A DNA stretch of 64,000 bases from Clostridium tetanomorphum (GTDB lineage Bacteria; Bacillota; Clostridia; Clostridiales; Clostridiaceae): positions 62,001 through 126,000 of the forward strand of contig NZ_JAGGKA010000010.1 in NCBI RefSeq assembly GCF_017873215.1. The letters are read 5' to 3'. The notes under the pieces were generated by a model that saw only the letters and a list, made by a program, of their open reading frames with translations, searched no databases and had not been told where the DNA came from. The position numbers were made by a program, and so were the translations under genes. The first letter of the stretch is position 1, and every line of letters begins with the position of its first letter. Positions 52,980 through 62,009 of the stretch are shown here, piece by piece.

Positions 52980-53927
52980 ATGAATAAAGAAGAGAAGAAA
53001 ATAGATTTGGTTATAATTGGATCAGGTCCAGCGGGACTCACAGCTGCAATATATGCTGCTAGATTAAAATTAAATTTTATTGTATTGGAAGATGAACTTG
53101 TGGGAGGACAGATAAGAGCCAGCTATATAGTTGAAAATTATCCAGGATTTAAGAAGATAAGCGGAGAGCAGCTAATAAATAATATGCAAGAGCAAGCTGT
53201 AAATGCAGGAGCAAATATAGATGAATTTGATAATATAGTTAGAGTGGATTTAAGAAATGAAGAAAAAATAATAGAAACTGAAAATTATATATATAAACCT
53301 GATACAGTAATAATAGCTGCTGGATCTAAATATAGACCTCTTCCCATACCAGAAGAAGAAAAATACCATGGTAATGGAATACATCATTGCGAGTTATGTG
53401 ATGGACAGATGTATGAAGGAAAGGAAATAATAGTAGTTGGAGGAGGAAACTCTGCACTAGAAGGAGCTATATTTTTATCTAGGTATGCAAAGACTATAAC
53501 TATTATTCATCAGTTTGATCATTTTCAAGGAGAAAAAAGCCTTCAAGAGGAACTTTTTAAAAGTTCTAAAGTAAAGGTAATATGGAATACTGAAATAAGG
53601 CATGCCTTTGGTGAAGAAAAATTAGAAGGTGTAGTTGTACAAAATTTAAAAACTAAAGGAACATATAAAGTTGAAGCTGATGGAATATTTGTATATATAG
53701 GAATGATTCCAAGAACTGATTTATTTAAAGATTATATAAAATTAAATAAAGCAGGATATATTGAGGCAGATGAGACTACACAAACAAATGTAAAAGGAGT
53801 TTTTGCAGCTGGAGATGTAAGAACAAAACTTTTTAGACAATTGACTACAGCTACTGCAGATGGAGCTGTAGCAGCTTTAATGGCTGAAAAATACATTGTA
53901 GAAAAGAGGAGGAATATAAATGATTAA
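52980..53927 (+). CDS. Thioredoxin reductase-like flavoprotein
   Basis: A 315-residue protein from ATG 52980 (an in-frame GTG at 52968 is part of the weak GTGGTG site). FAD-binding IIGSGPAGLTAAIYAARLKL, redox pair C137-E-L-C140 (HHCELCDGQ, where TrxB has CATC), NAD(P)-binding VVGGGNSALEGAIFLS without the Arg-rich NADPH loop of typical TrxB, and GVFAAGDVR for FAD. The next two genes are a glutaredoxin-like protein and AhpC. The same trio in C. pasteurianum (Cp34/Cp9/Cp20) forms an NADH-driven peroxide-reducing chain; that function is inferred here. It overlaps the next gene by eight bases. Confidence 0.9.
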   Translation: MNKEEKKIDLVIIGSGPAGLTAAIYAARLKLNFIVLEDELVGGQIRASYIVENYPGFKKISGEQLINNMQEQAVNAGANIDEFDNIVRVDLRNEEKIIETENYIYKPDTVIIAAGSKYRPLPIPEEEKYHGNGIHHCELCDGQMYEGKEIIVVGGGNSALEGAIFLSRYAKTITIIHQFDHFQGEKSLQEELFKSSKVKVIWNTEIRHAFGEEKLEGVVVQNLKTKGTYKVEADGIFVYIGMIPRTDLFKDYIKLNKAGYIEADETTQTNVKGVFAAGDVRTKLFRQLTTATADGAVAALMAEKYIVEKRRNIND

Positions 53928-54159
53928 AATATATACAACAGCAACTTGTCCTTATTGTAAGAAAGCTAAGGCTTACTTAGATATGAAAAAGGTTGAATAT
54001 GAAAATATAGATGTATTGAAAGATAAAAAAGGAAGGGAAGAGTTAATTAAACTTTCAGGTCAGCAGTCTGTACCAGTATTAAATATTCATGGAGAAATAA
54101 TGGTAGGATTTGACAAATATGCTATTGATGAAGCACTAAATAAACTAGTAGAGGTTTAA
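53920..54159 (+). CDS. Glutaredoxin-like redox protein (NrdH/Cp9 type)
   Basis: A 79-residue thioredoxin-fold protein with active-site C10-P-Y-C13 near the N-terminus (KIYTTATCPYCKKAKAYL) and the cis-Pro region QQSVPVLNIHGEIMVGFD. It probably carries electrons from the upstream reductase-like protein to AhpC, as Cp9 does in C. pasteurianum. GAGGAGG within the end of the reductase gene is its ribosome site; the eight-base overlap suggests fixed stoichiometry. Confidence 0.92.
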   Translation: MIKIYTTATCPYCKKAKAYLDMKKVEYENIDVLKDKKGREELIKLSGQQSVPVLNIHGEIMVGFDKYAIDEALNKLVEV

Positions 54160-54217
54160 ATATAATATGAATGTAAAGATATGAAATGATTATTTAAAAT
54201 AAAGGAGAGATTTTAAT

Positions 54218-54754
54218 ATGGATAGATTAGTAGGAAAAGTGGCTCCAGCCTTTACAATGAATGCAGTTAAAGGAGATGGAAGTGACTTTATAAAAGTTAA
54301 CCTAGAAGATTATAAAGGTAAATGGTTAGTAATGTTTTTTTATCCATTGGACTTCACATTTGTATGCCCAACAGAAATAACTGGATTTAGTAATAAATAT
54401 AATGACTTTAAAAAAGCCCATGCAGAAGTTTTAGCAGTAAGTTGTGATAGTGAATATTCGCATCAAGCTTGGATAAATGGTAGAAAAGAAGAGGGAGGCC
54501 TTGGAAAAATAGAGTTTCCAATAGCCTCAGATAAAACCTATAGTGTGGCTAAAAATTATGGTATATTTATAGAAGAAGAAGGAATTTCATTAAGAGGTTT
54601 ATTCATAATAGATTCAGAAGGTGTTGTAAGATATCAAGTAGTACATGATTTAAATGTTGGTAGAAATGTAGATGAAACTTTAAGAGTGCTTAAAGCATTA
54701 CAAACAGGCGGATTATGTGCGGTTAACTGGCAAGAAGGAGAAAAACTCTTATAG
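54218..54754 (+). CDS. ahpC: Peroxiredoxin AhpC (alkyl hydroperoxide reductase subunit C-like)
   Basis: A 178-residue 2-Cys peroxiredoxin. The peroxidatic Cys50 is in DFTFVCPTEITGF and the resolving Cys167 in GGLCAVNWQEGEKLL; the family-typical SHQAWINGRKEEGGLG lies between. It reduces peroxides and is recycled here by the Grx-like/TrxR-like pair, replacing AhpF. AAAGGAGAG precedes ATG 54218. Last gene of the redox operon; a long hairpin follows. Confidence 0.95.
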   Translation: MDRLVGKVAPAFTMNAVKGDGSDFIKVNLEDYKGKWLVMFFYPLDFTFVCPTEITGFSNKYNDFKKAHAEVLAVSCDSEYSHQAWINGRKEEGGLGKIEFPIASDKTYSVAKNYGIFIEEEGISLRGLFIIDSEGVVRYQVVHDLNVGRNVDETLRVLKALQTGGLCAVNWQEGEKLL

Positions 54755-54770
54755 AGGTCAGATAAAGCAC

Positions 54771-54821
54771 TTTCCAAATAAAAGACTTATACTTTAGAGT
54801 ATAGGTCTTTTATTTTGGAAA
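54771..54821 (+). terminator. Long hairpin after ahpC
   Basis: Bases 54771-54793 pair with 54798-54821 (about 22 pairs, one bulge, one G-U), with TCTTTTATTTT in the distal arm. No T-run lies directly after the stem, but a shorter inner stem (AAAAGACTTATACT/AGTATAGGTCTTTT) is followed by ATTTT and can terminate. Confidence 0.75.
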
Positions 54822-54962
54822 TACCTTTTACTAGTGATAAAACTTCTTTGATGGAAAGATTTCTCAGATAAATTGCAAAAAATAAGCCGTAAGCAGCATT
54901 GTAATATATAGGTAAAAGTTATACTATATAAATAGTAGACTTTTTAAGGAGGATGAATAATT

Positions 54963-55913
54963 ATGAAAATAGTTATACTTGAATCACTTGGAATATCAGA
55001 GGATCAAATTAGAACTATAGCTTCAGATATTACAGACAAAGGACATGAACTTGTTACCTATAATGATAGGATAGAGGATATAGAAATTTTAAAAAAAAGA
55101 GCCTCTGGAGCAGATATTTTGGTTTTAGCTAACATGCCTTTAAAGGAAGAAGTAATAAAATCAGTAGAAAATCTTAAGATGATTTCTGTAGCTTTTACTG
55201 GAGTAGATCATATAGATATGAAAGCTTGTAGAGAAAAAAATATCATAGTATGCAATGCGGCAGGATATAGCACATCTTCAGTGGCAGAACTTACCTATGG
55301 ACTTATATTTTCGGTTTTAAGAAATATAGTTCCATTGGACAAAGCTACAAGAGAAGGAAAAACTAAGTTAGGTTTTACTCAAAATGATTTATCAGGTAAA
55401 ACTATAGGCATTATTGGTACAGGTGCTATTGGATTAAAAGTTGCTCAAGTAGCTAAAGCTTTTGACTGTAATATTCTAGCTTATAGTAGAAGTGAAAAGG
55501 AAGAAGCATTAAAATTAGGAATAAAATATGTGTCTTTAGATGAACTTTTAAAGAATAGTGATGTGGTATCCATACATATACCAGCAAATGATGAAACTAA
55601 GGGACTTATAAGCAAAGAAAAGATAGCTTTAATGAAATCTAATGCTATATTTATAAATACAGGAAGAGGATCTATAGTAGATAATAAAGCTTTAGCTAAA
55701 GCTTTAAAGGAAGGAAAAATAGCAGGTGCTGGTATAGATGTATTTGATATGGAACCACCAATACCAAAGGAGTATGATTTATTAAGTGTTTCCAATGCTG
55801 TACTTTCTCCGCATATAGGTTTTGCTACAGAGGAAGCTATGATAAGAAGAGCACATATTGTTTTTGAAAACATAACTAAATGGTTAGGTGGGAATCCACA
55901 AAATTTAATATAA
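54963..55913 (+). CDS. D-isomer-specific 2-hydroxyacid dehydrogenase
   Basis: A 316-residue NAD(P)-dependent dehydrogenase. The Rossmann motif is TIGIIGTGAIGLKVAQVAKAF with an acidic/neutral turn (YSRSEKEE), then NTGRGSIVDNKAL (catalytic Arg region), Asp/Glu in GAGIDVFDMEPP, and the catalytic His in LSPHIGFAT. It could be a glycerate, hydroxypyruvate or lactate-type enzyme; substrate unresolved, and the Ser-Arg after the second strand could hint at NADP use. AAGGAGG precedes ATG 54963. Single-gene unit with a downstream terminator. Confidence 0.9.
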   Translation: MKIVILESLGISEDQIRTIASDITDKGHELVTYNDRIEDIEILKKRASGADILVLANMPLKEEVIKSVENLKMISVAFTGVDHIDMKACREKNIIVCNAAGYSTSSVAELTYGLIFSVLRNIVPLDKATREGKTKLGFTQNDLSGKTIGIIGTGAIGLKVAQVAKAFDCNILAYSRSEKEEALKLGIKYVSLDELLKNSDVVSIHIPANDETKGLISKEKIALMKSNAIFINTGRGSIVDNKALAKALKEGKIAGAGIDVFDMEPPIPKEYDLLSVSNAVLSPHIGFATEEAMIRRAHIVFENITKWLGGNPQNLI

Positions 55914-55977
55914 AGCAATTGTTGATTTAAGATAGAATTTAATTAAATAGATAGATTACTTAAATATTTAATCTAAA

Positions 55978-56016
55978 AATGAATTGTAGAATATGATTTT
56001 ACAATTCATTTTTTTT
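55978..56016 (+). terminator. Terminator after the hydroxyacid dehydrogenase
   Basis: TGAATTGTA (55980-55988) pairs with TACAATTCA (56000-56008), followed by eight T. Confidence 0.85.
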
Positions 56017-56110
56017 AGAAAGCTATGAATTATTTTATATAAATTTTTATATTAATGACCTTTTATTATTTAATACTAGATACAAAATACTAATTATAAT
56101 AGTACAATAG

Positions 56111-56366
56111 AGCTGTTGGAATTTTTGTTTAAAAATTCCAAAATTAATATTATTAATAGATGTAATAAATAAGCTAACTAAGGTTAAAGATAAGATTAAT
56201 ATCAGAATAAATACTATAAAGTTTTTAAAACATGATTATGAATATTTCCTAAAAGAAAAAAACGTTAAGAAAGACTTTTATAAAACAATTTACAATGGAA
56301 GATCTATTAAAAAAGTTTAAGGAAAATAATATAGCAGAATATAAATTTATATTAAGGAGGAATTAA
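56111..56366 (+). other. Possible decayed small coding region
   Basis: Bases 56111-56320 form an open frame with no start codon near its beginning and typical clostridial residue use (ending HDYEYFLKEKNVKKDFYK...). A second frame then opens at ATG 56295 (MEDLLKKFKENNIAEYKF) and stops at 56364-56366 inside the next gene's ribosome site. Together they look like one short helical gene split by a frameshift. The region also holds a 10-bp hairpin (TGGAATTTTT/AAAAATTCCA, from about 56117). Chance open frames cannot be excluded. Confidence 0.25.
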
Positions 56367-56369
56367 AAT

Positions 56370-56810
56370 ATGAAAAACCGTAATATTAATGACTTAAATA
56401 CTTTGTTAAAAGGTGAATATATGGCTATTGATAAGTATGACCACTATATTAAAGGAATAGTTAATGAACAAGTAAAAGGAGAACTACAAAATATTCAAAA
56501 GATGCATAAAAAACAAGCAGAAAATATCTCTACAAAAATACAGCAGTTAGGAGGAAATCCTCTAAATGGGTCAGGTATAACTGGCTTTATATCTGATATA
56601 GCTTCTAATATAAGAAATGAAAAAGATGCTCAGAGCATTTTAAAAGGAGCTATAGAAGGAGAGAAAATGGGATTGGATGCTACAACCCAAATATTAAACA
56701 ATATTACTGATGAGGATAGTAAAAATCTTATAAATGGAATAATAAATGAAAATAGGAATGCACTTAGTGCTTTAGGAAGTATTACTAATAATTCTAATAA
56801 TATACAGTAA
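56370..56810 (+). CDS. Ferritin-like DUF2383-type protein
   Basis: A 146-residue, all-helical protein with AAGGAGG before ATG 56370. LNTLLKGEYMAIDKYDHYIKG and IQKMHKKQAENISTKIQQLGG give paired Glu/His-containing helices (E16 and H26, then H46 and E51), the pattern of ferritin-like DUF2383 proteins. The second half repeats the helical pair (GAIEGEKMGLDATTQIL, later INENRNALSAL). Members occur in spore formers and iron-related settings, but no activity is established. Lone gene with its own terminator. Confidence 0.78.
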   Translation: MKNRNINDLNTLLKGEYMAIDKYDHYIKGIVNEQVKGELQNIQKMHKKQAENISTKIQQLGGNPLNGSGITGFISDIASNIRNEKDAQSILKGAIEGEKMGLDATTQILNNITDEDSKNLINGIINENRNALSALGSITNNSNNIQ

Positions 56811-56815
56811 TTTTA

Positions 56816-56854
56816 AAAAATAAAGCAACTCAAATATTAGTTGCTTTATTTTTT
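56816..56854 (+). terminator. Terminator after the ferritin-like gene
   Basis: AATAAAGCAACT (56819-56830) pairs with AGTTGCTTTATT (56839-56850), followed by TTTT. Confidence 0.85.
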
Positions 56855-56918
56855 ATAAGCTAATATATAAAAAATAGCTCAACTAATACGAAAACAAAAA
56901 TAAAAGTATAATATTGTA

Positions 56919-57566
56919 ATGATTGGAATTATAACTATACCAATTGGAGAGTTTTGTGCAGGACTTTTTTTACAATTAAATTTAAAAGAATTAATTGTAA
57001 ATCTTTTTCCTATAATTATATTTTCTTTACTTTTAAGTATAGGGCTTATGAAATTTCCCGGTATTTTAATGAAAGGTTTTAATATTTTTGGAACATTCAT
57101 TATAATTTTAAGTGGTATAGGAATACTACTTGTTGGATCTGAAGTCATATTCGGAGTAATATTTATTAAAGAACTAACTCCTTTTAGTGAAGGAATGGCT
57201 GTAGTTGGCAAAATTGCTTTTATTTTAGGGGGAGCATATCCAATGCTAACTTTTTTGAGTAAAATTTTCAAAAACTCTTTTGATAAATTAGGAAAGATAT
57301 TAGAAATTAATAGTATATCAGTAGCTGGACTTATAGGAAATTTGGCTAGTAATTTATTAATATTTAGTACATTTAAGGATATGGACACAAAAGGGAAAGT
57401 TATTTGCTCTGCTTTTGCTGTAAGTGGGGCTTTTGTATTTGGTGGACAACTTGGTTTTGCAGCTGGTGTATGTCCAAAATCTGTGGGAGCTTTTATGATT
57501 TCTAAGTTTATATCAGGAATATTAAGTATTTGTATTGCTAATGTTACATTTACATTAATTAAATAA
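56919..57566 (+). pseudogene. eutH: 5'-truncated eutH (ethanolamine permease) remnant
   Basis: The 215-residue open frame matches only the C-terminal part of EutH: IGIITIPIGEFCAGLF aligns with the mid-protein gate region, then hydrophobic spans including GGAYPMLTFLSKIF, AGLIGNLASNLLIFSTFKDMDTKGKV and AFVFGGQLGFAAGVCP. EutH is normally about 370-410 residues, so roughly the first 150-170 are missing. There is no ribosome site before ATG 56919, and the upstream frame hits a stop codon within a few codons. No other eut gene is near. It is most likely a deletion remnant; the remaining sequence is undamaged, so loss may be recent. Confidence 0.7.
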
Positions 57567-57865
57567 TTCGTATACCCAATCTAAAAGTTTATAAAGGTTT
57601 ATCAAGTATATAACTATATGAGAAAATGATAATATAAATAAATTGTAAAAATAACTAAAGTTAATTTATTTTTTAGTAAATTTTGCTATAATAATTAATA
57701 TAGAAGTATTATTAAACAGAAGAACTTATCTAAGGTTATAACATTGCTTATTTTAAATTTTTATAGAAAATCATATGTTTATTATGATTTTTTGTACAGC
57801 CCAATGAAAAAGATATGGTAGCAATGAAATAAAATATACACAGAGAGGAGAGGGGTAAAATTAAA
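57567..57865 (+). promoter_or_regulatory. Intergenic region before the chemoreceptor gene
   Basis: About 300 AT-rich bases. TATAAT at 57687-57692 lacks a good -35 at the proper distance. No riboswitch or repeat was recognised. The chemoreceptor's GAGAGGAGAGGGG ribosome site is at its end. Confidence 0.25.
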
Positions 57866-59587
57866 ATGAAGAGGAATTGTAAGAATAGGACAACAATAAG
57901 AACACAATGGAATAAAAGTATTATGATGTTAGCTGTAGGAATTTTTATAGTAGTTGGAGGAGGTGCATATTTAGCTGTAAAAACAATTACAAGAGATATT
58001 ATTTCTAAGGCAGAACCTATGTTTAGTTATATAATATCTAATGAATTAAATGAAAGAAATATAAATGATTTAATAAATGATAAAGAAAATAGTGAACCAT
58101 ATAAAAAAATAGATAATGCATTAACCGCATTGCAAAATAAAGGGTCAGAGATATTTAATAAAATTTATGTAATTAAGAAAAATGGTAATGAAGGTTGGAA
58201 CTATATAATAGAAAAATCTAAAGAAAATAATAAGAAATTTGGAGAAGCTTTTGATTCTACATATAATGAAGGAGAAATAAATGAAGCTTTAAATAATAAT
58301 AAGCTTGCTGTAGGAGATAAAAAAGATTCTGAAGTTTCGGTTTTTATACCTATAAAGATAAAGAATGGTATGGATATAATTTTAGGTATAGATTTTAATT
58401 TACAAGCTATAAAAAGAATTCAATTTATAAGTTTAGCAATTCTTATTGGGTTAATGATGTTAAGTTTATTTATAATAAGATTTATAGTAGGTGTTATTAC
58501 AAAGAAACAGACTAAGTCTATTACAGTATTAGTAGATAAGATGAAGGAAATGGCAGATTTACAGGGGGATTTAACTAAAAGAATAGAAATAGATAGTAAT
58601 GATGAAATTGGAGAATTAGCTTTTTATACTAATAAGATGTTAGATACTATACAAGTTACTTTAAAACAAGTAAATGATTTATCTCAAAATTTAAATAGAA
58701 CTACAGAAGATTTTACAAATTCTTTTAATAGAACTACAGAGGAATTTAAGATAATGAATGATGCAGTACAGCATATATCAGAGAGAATAGAAAGTCAAAC
58801 AGAGGAAATTGCAAAAACTTCTGAAAGTGTTGTTCAAATAAATAATGCTATAGGTGGTATAGCAGATAGTTCACAGCAAGTTACAGAACAAGCTATTACT
58901 ACTAGTAATAATGCAATGGAAGGAAATAGAGTCATGGAAAAATTGGAGGAGCACTCAAAAGAAATATTTTCTGTGGTTGACAAGACTTCCAAATTAGTTA
59001 AACAATTAGGGGATAAGTCACAAGAAATAAATGGAATAGCTGATGCTATTGGCGCTATAGCATCTCAAACTAATCTGTTAGCGCTTAATGCTTCTATTGA
59101 AGCGGCAAGAGCAGGTGAACAAGGGAAAGGATTTGCTGTTGTGGCAGAAGAAGTTAGAAAATTAGCAGAGGAATCTGCAAAATCAGCAGAAAGTATATTC
59201 GCACTTATACAGGAAGTAAGAGAAGGCATTGAAAATGCAGCGGTATCAATGGAACATGTATCAGAGAAGACATCAGAGCAAAGCCAATTCGTAGAGCAGG
59301 TTACTGCTAAATTTAATGATATAGTAAGTTCTATAAATAATGTATCAGAAAGTGTAGAAGAAGTGTCAGCTTCAACTGAAGAAATGTCTTCTAATATAAA
59401 CATGATAACATCAAAATTTGAAAATTTAGCTTCTATATCTGAAGAAAATAGTAGTGCAACAGAAGAGATAGCTTCTTCTATAGAAAATCAATCAACCACA
59501 ATAAAATCATTATCAGATTTAATTAAAGATTTGAATGGTAAATCCTCAGAACTTATGAATAAGTTATTGAATATGAAATTACATTAA
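57866..59587 (+). CDS. Methyl-accepting chemotaxis protein
   Basis: A 573-residue complete chemoreceptor. TM1 at about 18-40, an extracytoplasmic sensor of ~145 residues (Cache-like by length and layout, ligand unknown), TM2 at about 190-212, HAMP to about 262 (with [12 protein letters not shown]-like AS2 region), then the signalling domain with tip [20 protein letters not shown] and [18 protein letters not shown]. The C-terminus has no CheR-binding pentapeptide. Like many clostridial receptors it is a lone gene away from che operons. A strong terminator follows. Confidence 0.95.
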   Translation: MKRNCKNRTTIRTQWNKSIMMLAVGIFIVVGGGAYLAVKTITRDIISKAEPMFSYIISNELNERNINDLINDKENSEPYKKIDNALTALQNKGSEIFNKIYVIKKNGNEGWNYIIEKSKENNKKFGEAFDSTYNEGEINEALNNNKLAVGDKKDSEVSVFIPIKIKNGMDIILGIDFNLQAIKRIQFISLAILIGLMMLSLFIIRFIVGVITKKQTKSITVLVDKMKEMADLQGDLTKRIEIDSNDEIGELAFYTNKMLDTIQVTLKQVNDLSQNLNRTTEDFTNSFNRTTEEFKIMNDAVQHISERIESQTEEIAKTSESVVQINNAIGGIADSSQQVTEQAITTSNNAMEGNRVMEKLEEHSKEIFSVVDKTSKLVKQLGDKSQEINGIADAIGAIASQTNLLALNASIEAARAGEQGKGFAVVAEEVRKLAEESAKSAESIFALIQEVREGIENAAVSMEHVSEKTSEQSQFVEQVTAKFNDIVSSINNVSESVEEVSASTEEMSSNINMITSKFENLASISEENSSATEEIASSIENQSTTIKSLSDLIKDLNGKSSELMNKLLNMKLH

Positions 59588-59607
59588 ATATAAGATAAAA
59601 CATGGTG

Positions 59608-59648
59608 AAAAACAAAGCGGAAATCTTTTCTTTTCCGCTTTGTTTTTT
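59608..59648 (+). terminator. Terminator after the chemoreceptor gene
   Basis: AAACAAAGCGGAAA (59610-59623) pairs with TTTCCGCTTTGTTT (59632-59645), the T-run extending to 59648. On the other strand the A-run lets it also serve the convergent gene at 59675. Confidence 0.88.
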
Positions 59649-59674
59649 ATAAAGGGTTATTTGTGCTATCTATA

Positions 59675-61081
59675 TTATTTAATTAAAAATTGTGGCTGAA
59701 CCATAGTTTTAAAAGAATCTAATGATATTTTAAATTCTTGAATACCAAGGGCATAAGGAGCTATATCGTATGGTTGAAAGTAAATCACTATAGTTCCATT
59801 ATTTATATAAAAATTAGTTTTGTCATTAATACCGGTAAAATCTGATATTTGGGAAGCATTTGTAACTTTATTTTTAATAGCAATTTGTTTATTTATTTCT
59901 TTATTAATAATATCTTTATAGTTAACATTTGGCTTAAATACATCTTTTAACTTTATATCTTTTCCAGTTGTTAAATTTATATTATAAGCTTGTTTTGTAT
60001 ACATGCCATGAGCTCCACCAGTATATTGATTATATAGTACTGTAAGGCTTAATATATTACTATTGTCTTGATATACTGTATAATTAGTTCCACCAAAATA
60101 ATTTATAGGTTTTATTCCTAATCTTTGGCTTTCTTTTACAAATTCCATACCATCTTTTTTAAGTTTATCATTAAAAACTAAAGCATCTTTTTCTAGTCTA
60201 GAATTTATAGCAGTTTGAATATTTGAATTTTTAATTTCTTTTACTACAGGAATTATTAAGTTTCCTATATAGCCTTCTTCAAATTGATTTATTATTTTTG
60301 AAGATACTTTTACTCTATCTTTTTTTAAGTTTAGATTTGTTTTAACCCCATAGTTGAAATTGCTAAAAGGTATCTTAAATTCCTGTATTCCACTAGAATA
60401 AGGAGCTATTTCATATAATCCGAAGTATACAACTATATTATTATCTTCAATATAGAAAGGTTGATCTGGAAGTATATCTTTAAATGCAGTAGCATCTTGG
60501 AAATAATTTTCTGGATTTTTTTCTATTTCTTCTCTAATAAATTTATTTATAATTTTTTTGTAATCTTCGTTGGAAGAGAACATATCTTTTAAGGAAGCTT
60601 CTTCACCAGTTTTTGTATCTATATTAAAAGAAACATTATCCGTTGTACCATGAGCTCCACCTGTATAGCTATAATTAGATAAAGTAATACTTAATAAGTT
60701 GTTTTTGTTATAATGAATTTTATAATCTACATTTATAATATAGGGATGAGTTGATAAACCATCTTTTTCTAAATTTTCAGCTATTTTCTCTGTTTCATTT
60801 TTAAAATCAGTTACGGTGTTTTTTATAATAGTATTTATTTTTGTTTCCAATTGTTTATCTTTTAAATCAATAACTTGAGGATATTTTATATCTATTTCTG
60901 AATGTGAATTTTTACTTTTTATGGTATTTGTAATAATATTAACTGAATTTAAATTTGACTCTTTAGATTGAACTATTATCTTTTTTATAGATGGATCTAA
61001 ATTCACTCCTTTTGCACATACAGTTGAAATGTTGCTTAAAGTTAAAGAAGCAGCTAATGCTAAATAAAATAATCTTTTCAT
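59675..61081 (-). CDS. Secreted protein with duplicated DUF4163/DUF3298 units
   Basis: A 468-residue exported protein (signal peptide to about residue 23, VCA-KG). The mature part consists of two copies of a DUF4163-DUF3298 unit. Copy 1 (about 50-255) has LSNYSYTGGAHGTTDNVSF, EEASLKDMFSSNEDYKKIINK and APYSSGIQEFKIPF. Copy 2 (about 265-468) has YNQYTGGAHGMYTKQAYN, KDIKLKDVFKPNVNYKDIINK and APYALGIQEFKISL. The domain occurs in RsiV, a lysozyme-sensing anti-sigma factor, and in PdaC, a murein deacetylase; here no membrane or catalytic domain is attached, so it may be a surface binding protein. GGAGGGAA precedes the minus-strand ATG. It is divergent from the two-component system at 61317. Confidence 0.85.
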   Translation of the reverse strand: MKRLFYLALAASLTLSNISTVCAKGVNLDPSIKKIIVQSKESNLNSVNIITNTIKSKNSHSEIDIKYPQVIDLKDKQLETKINTIIKNTVTDFKNETEKIAENLEKDGLSTHPYIINVDYKIHYNKNNLLSITLSNYSYTGGAHGTTDNVSFNIDTKTGEEASLKDMFSSNEDYKKIINKFIREEIEKNPENYFQDATAFKDILPDQPFYIEDNNIVVYFGLYEIAPYSSGIQEFKIPFSNFNYGVKTNLNLKKDRVKVSSKIINQFEEGYIGNLIIPVVKEIKNSNIQTAINSRLEKDALVFNDKLKKDGMEFVKESQRLGIKPINYFGGTNYTVYQDNSNILSLTVLYNQYTGGAHGMYTKQAYNINLTTGKDIKLKDVFKPNVNYKDIINKEINKQIAIKNKVTNASQISDFTGINDKTNFYINNGTIVIYFQPYDIAPYALGIQEFKISLDSFKTMVQPQFLIK

Positions 61082-61154
61082 AATTAATTCCCTCCATTTA
61101 TATAAAAACTATAAGTTTTTTTAGTTTATGCTTATAATATACTAGAATTTTCCT

Positions 61155-61222
61155 TTGACAGGGTTACGAATTTAATAAAATATAGTTACAATTTGGTAAC
61201 AATTTAAGAATAATAATATAAT
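61155..61222 (+). promoter_or_regulatory. Promoter region of the two-component operon with response-regulator-like repeats
   Basis: AGTTACAATTT (61184-61194) and GGTAACAATTT (61195-61205) are adjacent 11-base repeats, the spacing used by OmpR/PhoB-type regulators; GTTACGAATTT (61163-61173) is a further degenerate copy. TATAAT (61217-61222) follows with only a weak TTGGTA at -35, so the repeats occupy the -35 zone as in activated promoters. TTGACA at 61155-61160 lacks a well-spaced -10. The region also serves the divergent secreted-protein gene. Confidence 0.5.
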
Positions 61223-61316
61223 TTAAATATGAGAAATAAGCATTACTATGTTATAATATGTAAATAGATAGAATGTATAAAAAATTACTTTGTAATTTTT
61301 AATAGGAGGAGCAAAG

Positions 61317-62009
61317 ATGAATATACTAATTGCTGAGGACGAACAAGATATAAGAGAACTTTTAGAATTGCATTTAATTAAAGAGGGATTTGATGTTTTT
61401 CAAGCAGAAGATGGCGTAAAAGCTTTAAAAGTATTTAATGAGAAACATATAGATTTAGTTATATTAGATATTATGATGCCAAAAATGGATGGGTTTAAAG
61501 TACTTAAGAGAATAAGGGAACATAGTGAAGTTCCGATAATGTTTTTAACTGCAAGGGCAGAAGATGTAGATAAAATTTTAGGATTAGGACTTGGAGCAGA
61601 TGATTATATAGTCAAGCCTTTTAGTACTATGGAATTTATAGCAAGAATGCAGGCACTTTTAAGAAGGACTTATAAATATTCAGGTTTACAAAGTGGTGGA
61701 GATTTAATTAATGGATCATTAAAGTTAAATAAAGAAAGTTGTGTTTTTTATAAAGATGAAAAAGAGGTAGAATTAAATGCAAAAGAATATAAAATACTAG
61801 AATTGTTTATGGAAAATATAGGAAAAGTCCATACTAAAAAACAAATATATGAAAGGGTATGGGGAGAACCTTATTATGAAGATGATAATACTATAATGGT
61901 TCATATAAGTCATATAAGAGATAAAATAGAGGATAATCCTAAAGAGCCTAAATATTTAAAAACTATAAGAGGAATAGGGTATAAGCTGGAGAAGATAGAG
62001 AATGAATAA
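61317..62009 (+). CDS. OmpR/PhoB-family response regulator
   Basis: A 230-residue regulator. The receiver domain has the phospho-acceptor D51 in LVILDIMMPKMDGF, acidic D8/D11-type residues in IAEDEQDI, Thr in MFLTARAE and Lys in YIVKPFS. The winged-helix DNA-binding domain (about 130-228) ends IRDKIEDNPKEPKYLKTIRGIGYKL. AGGAGGAG precedes ATG 61317. It overlaps the sensor kinase gene by eight bases. The 11-base repeats upstream suggest autoregulation. Confidence 0.95.
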   Translation: MNILIAEDEQDIRELLELHLIKEGFDVFQAEDGVKALKVFNEKHIDLVILDIMMPKMDGFKVLKRIREHSEVPIMFLTARAEDVDKILGLGLGADDYIVKPFSTMEFIARMQALLRRTYKYSGLQSGGDLINGSLKLNKESCVFYKDEKEVELNAKEYKILELFMENIGKVHTKKQIYERVWGEPYYEDDNTIMVHISHIRDKIEDNPKEPKYLKTIRGIGYKLEKIENE

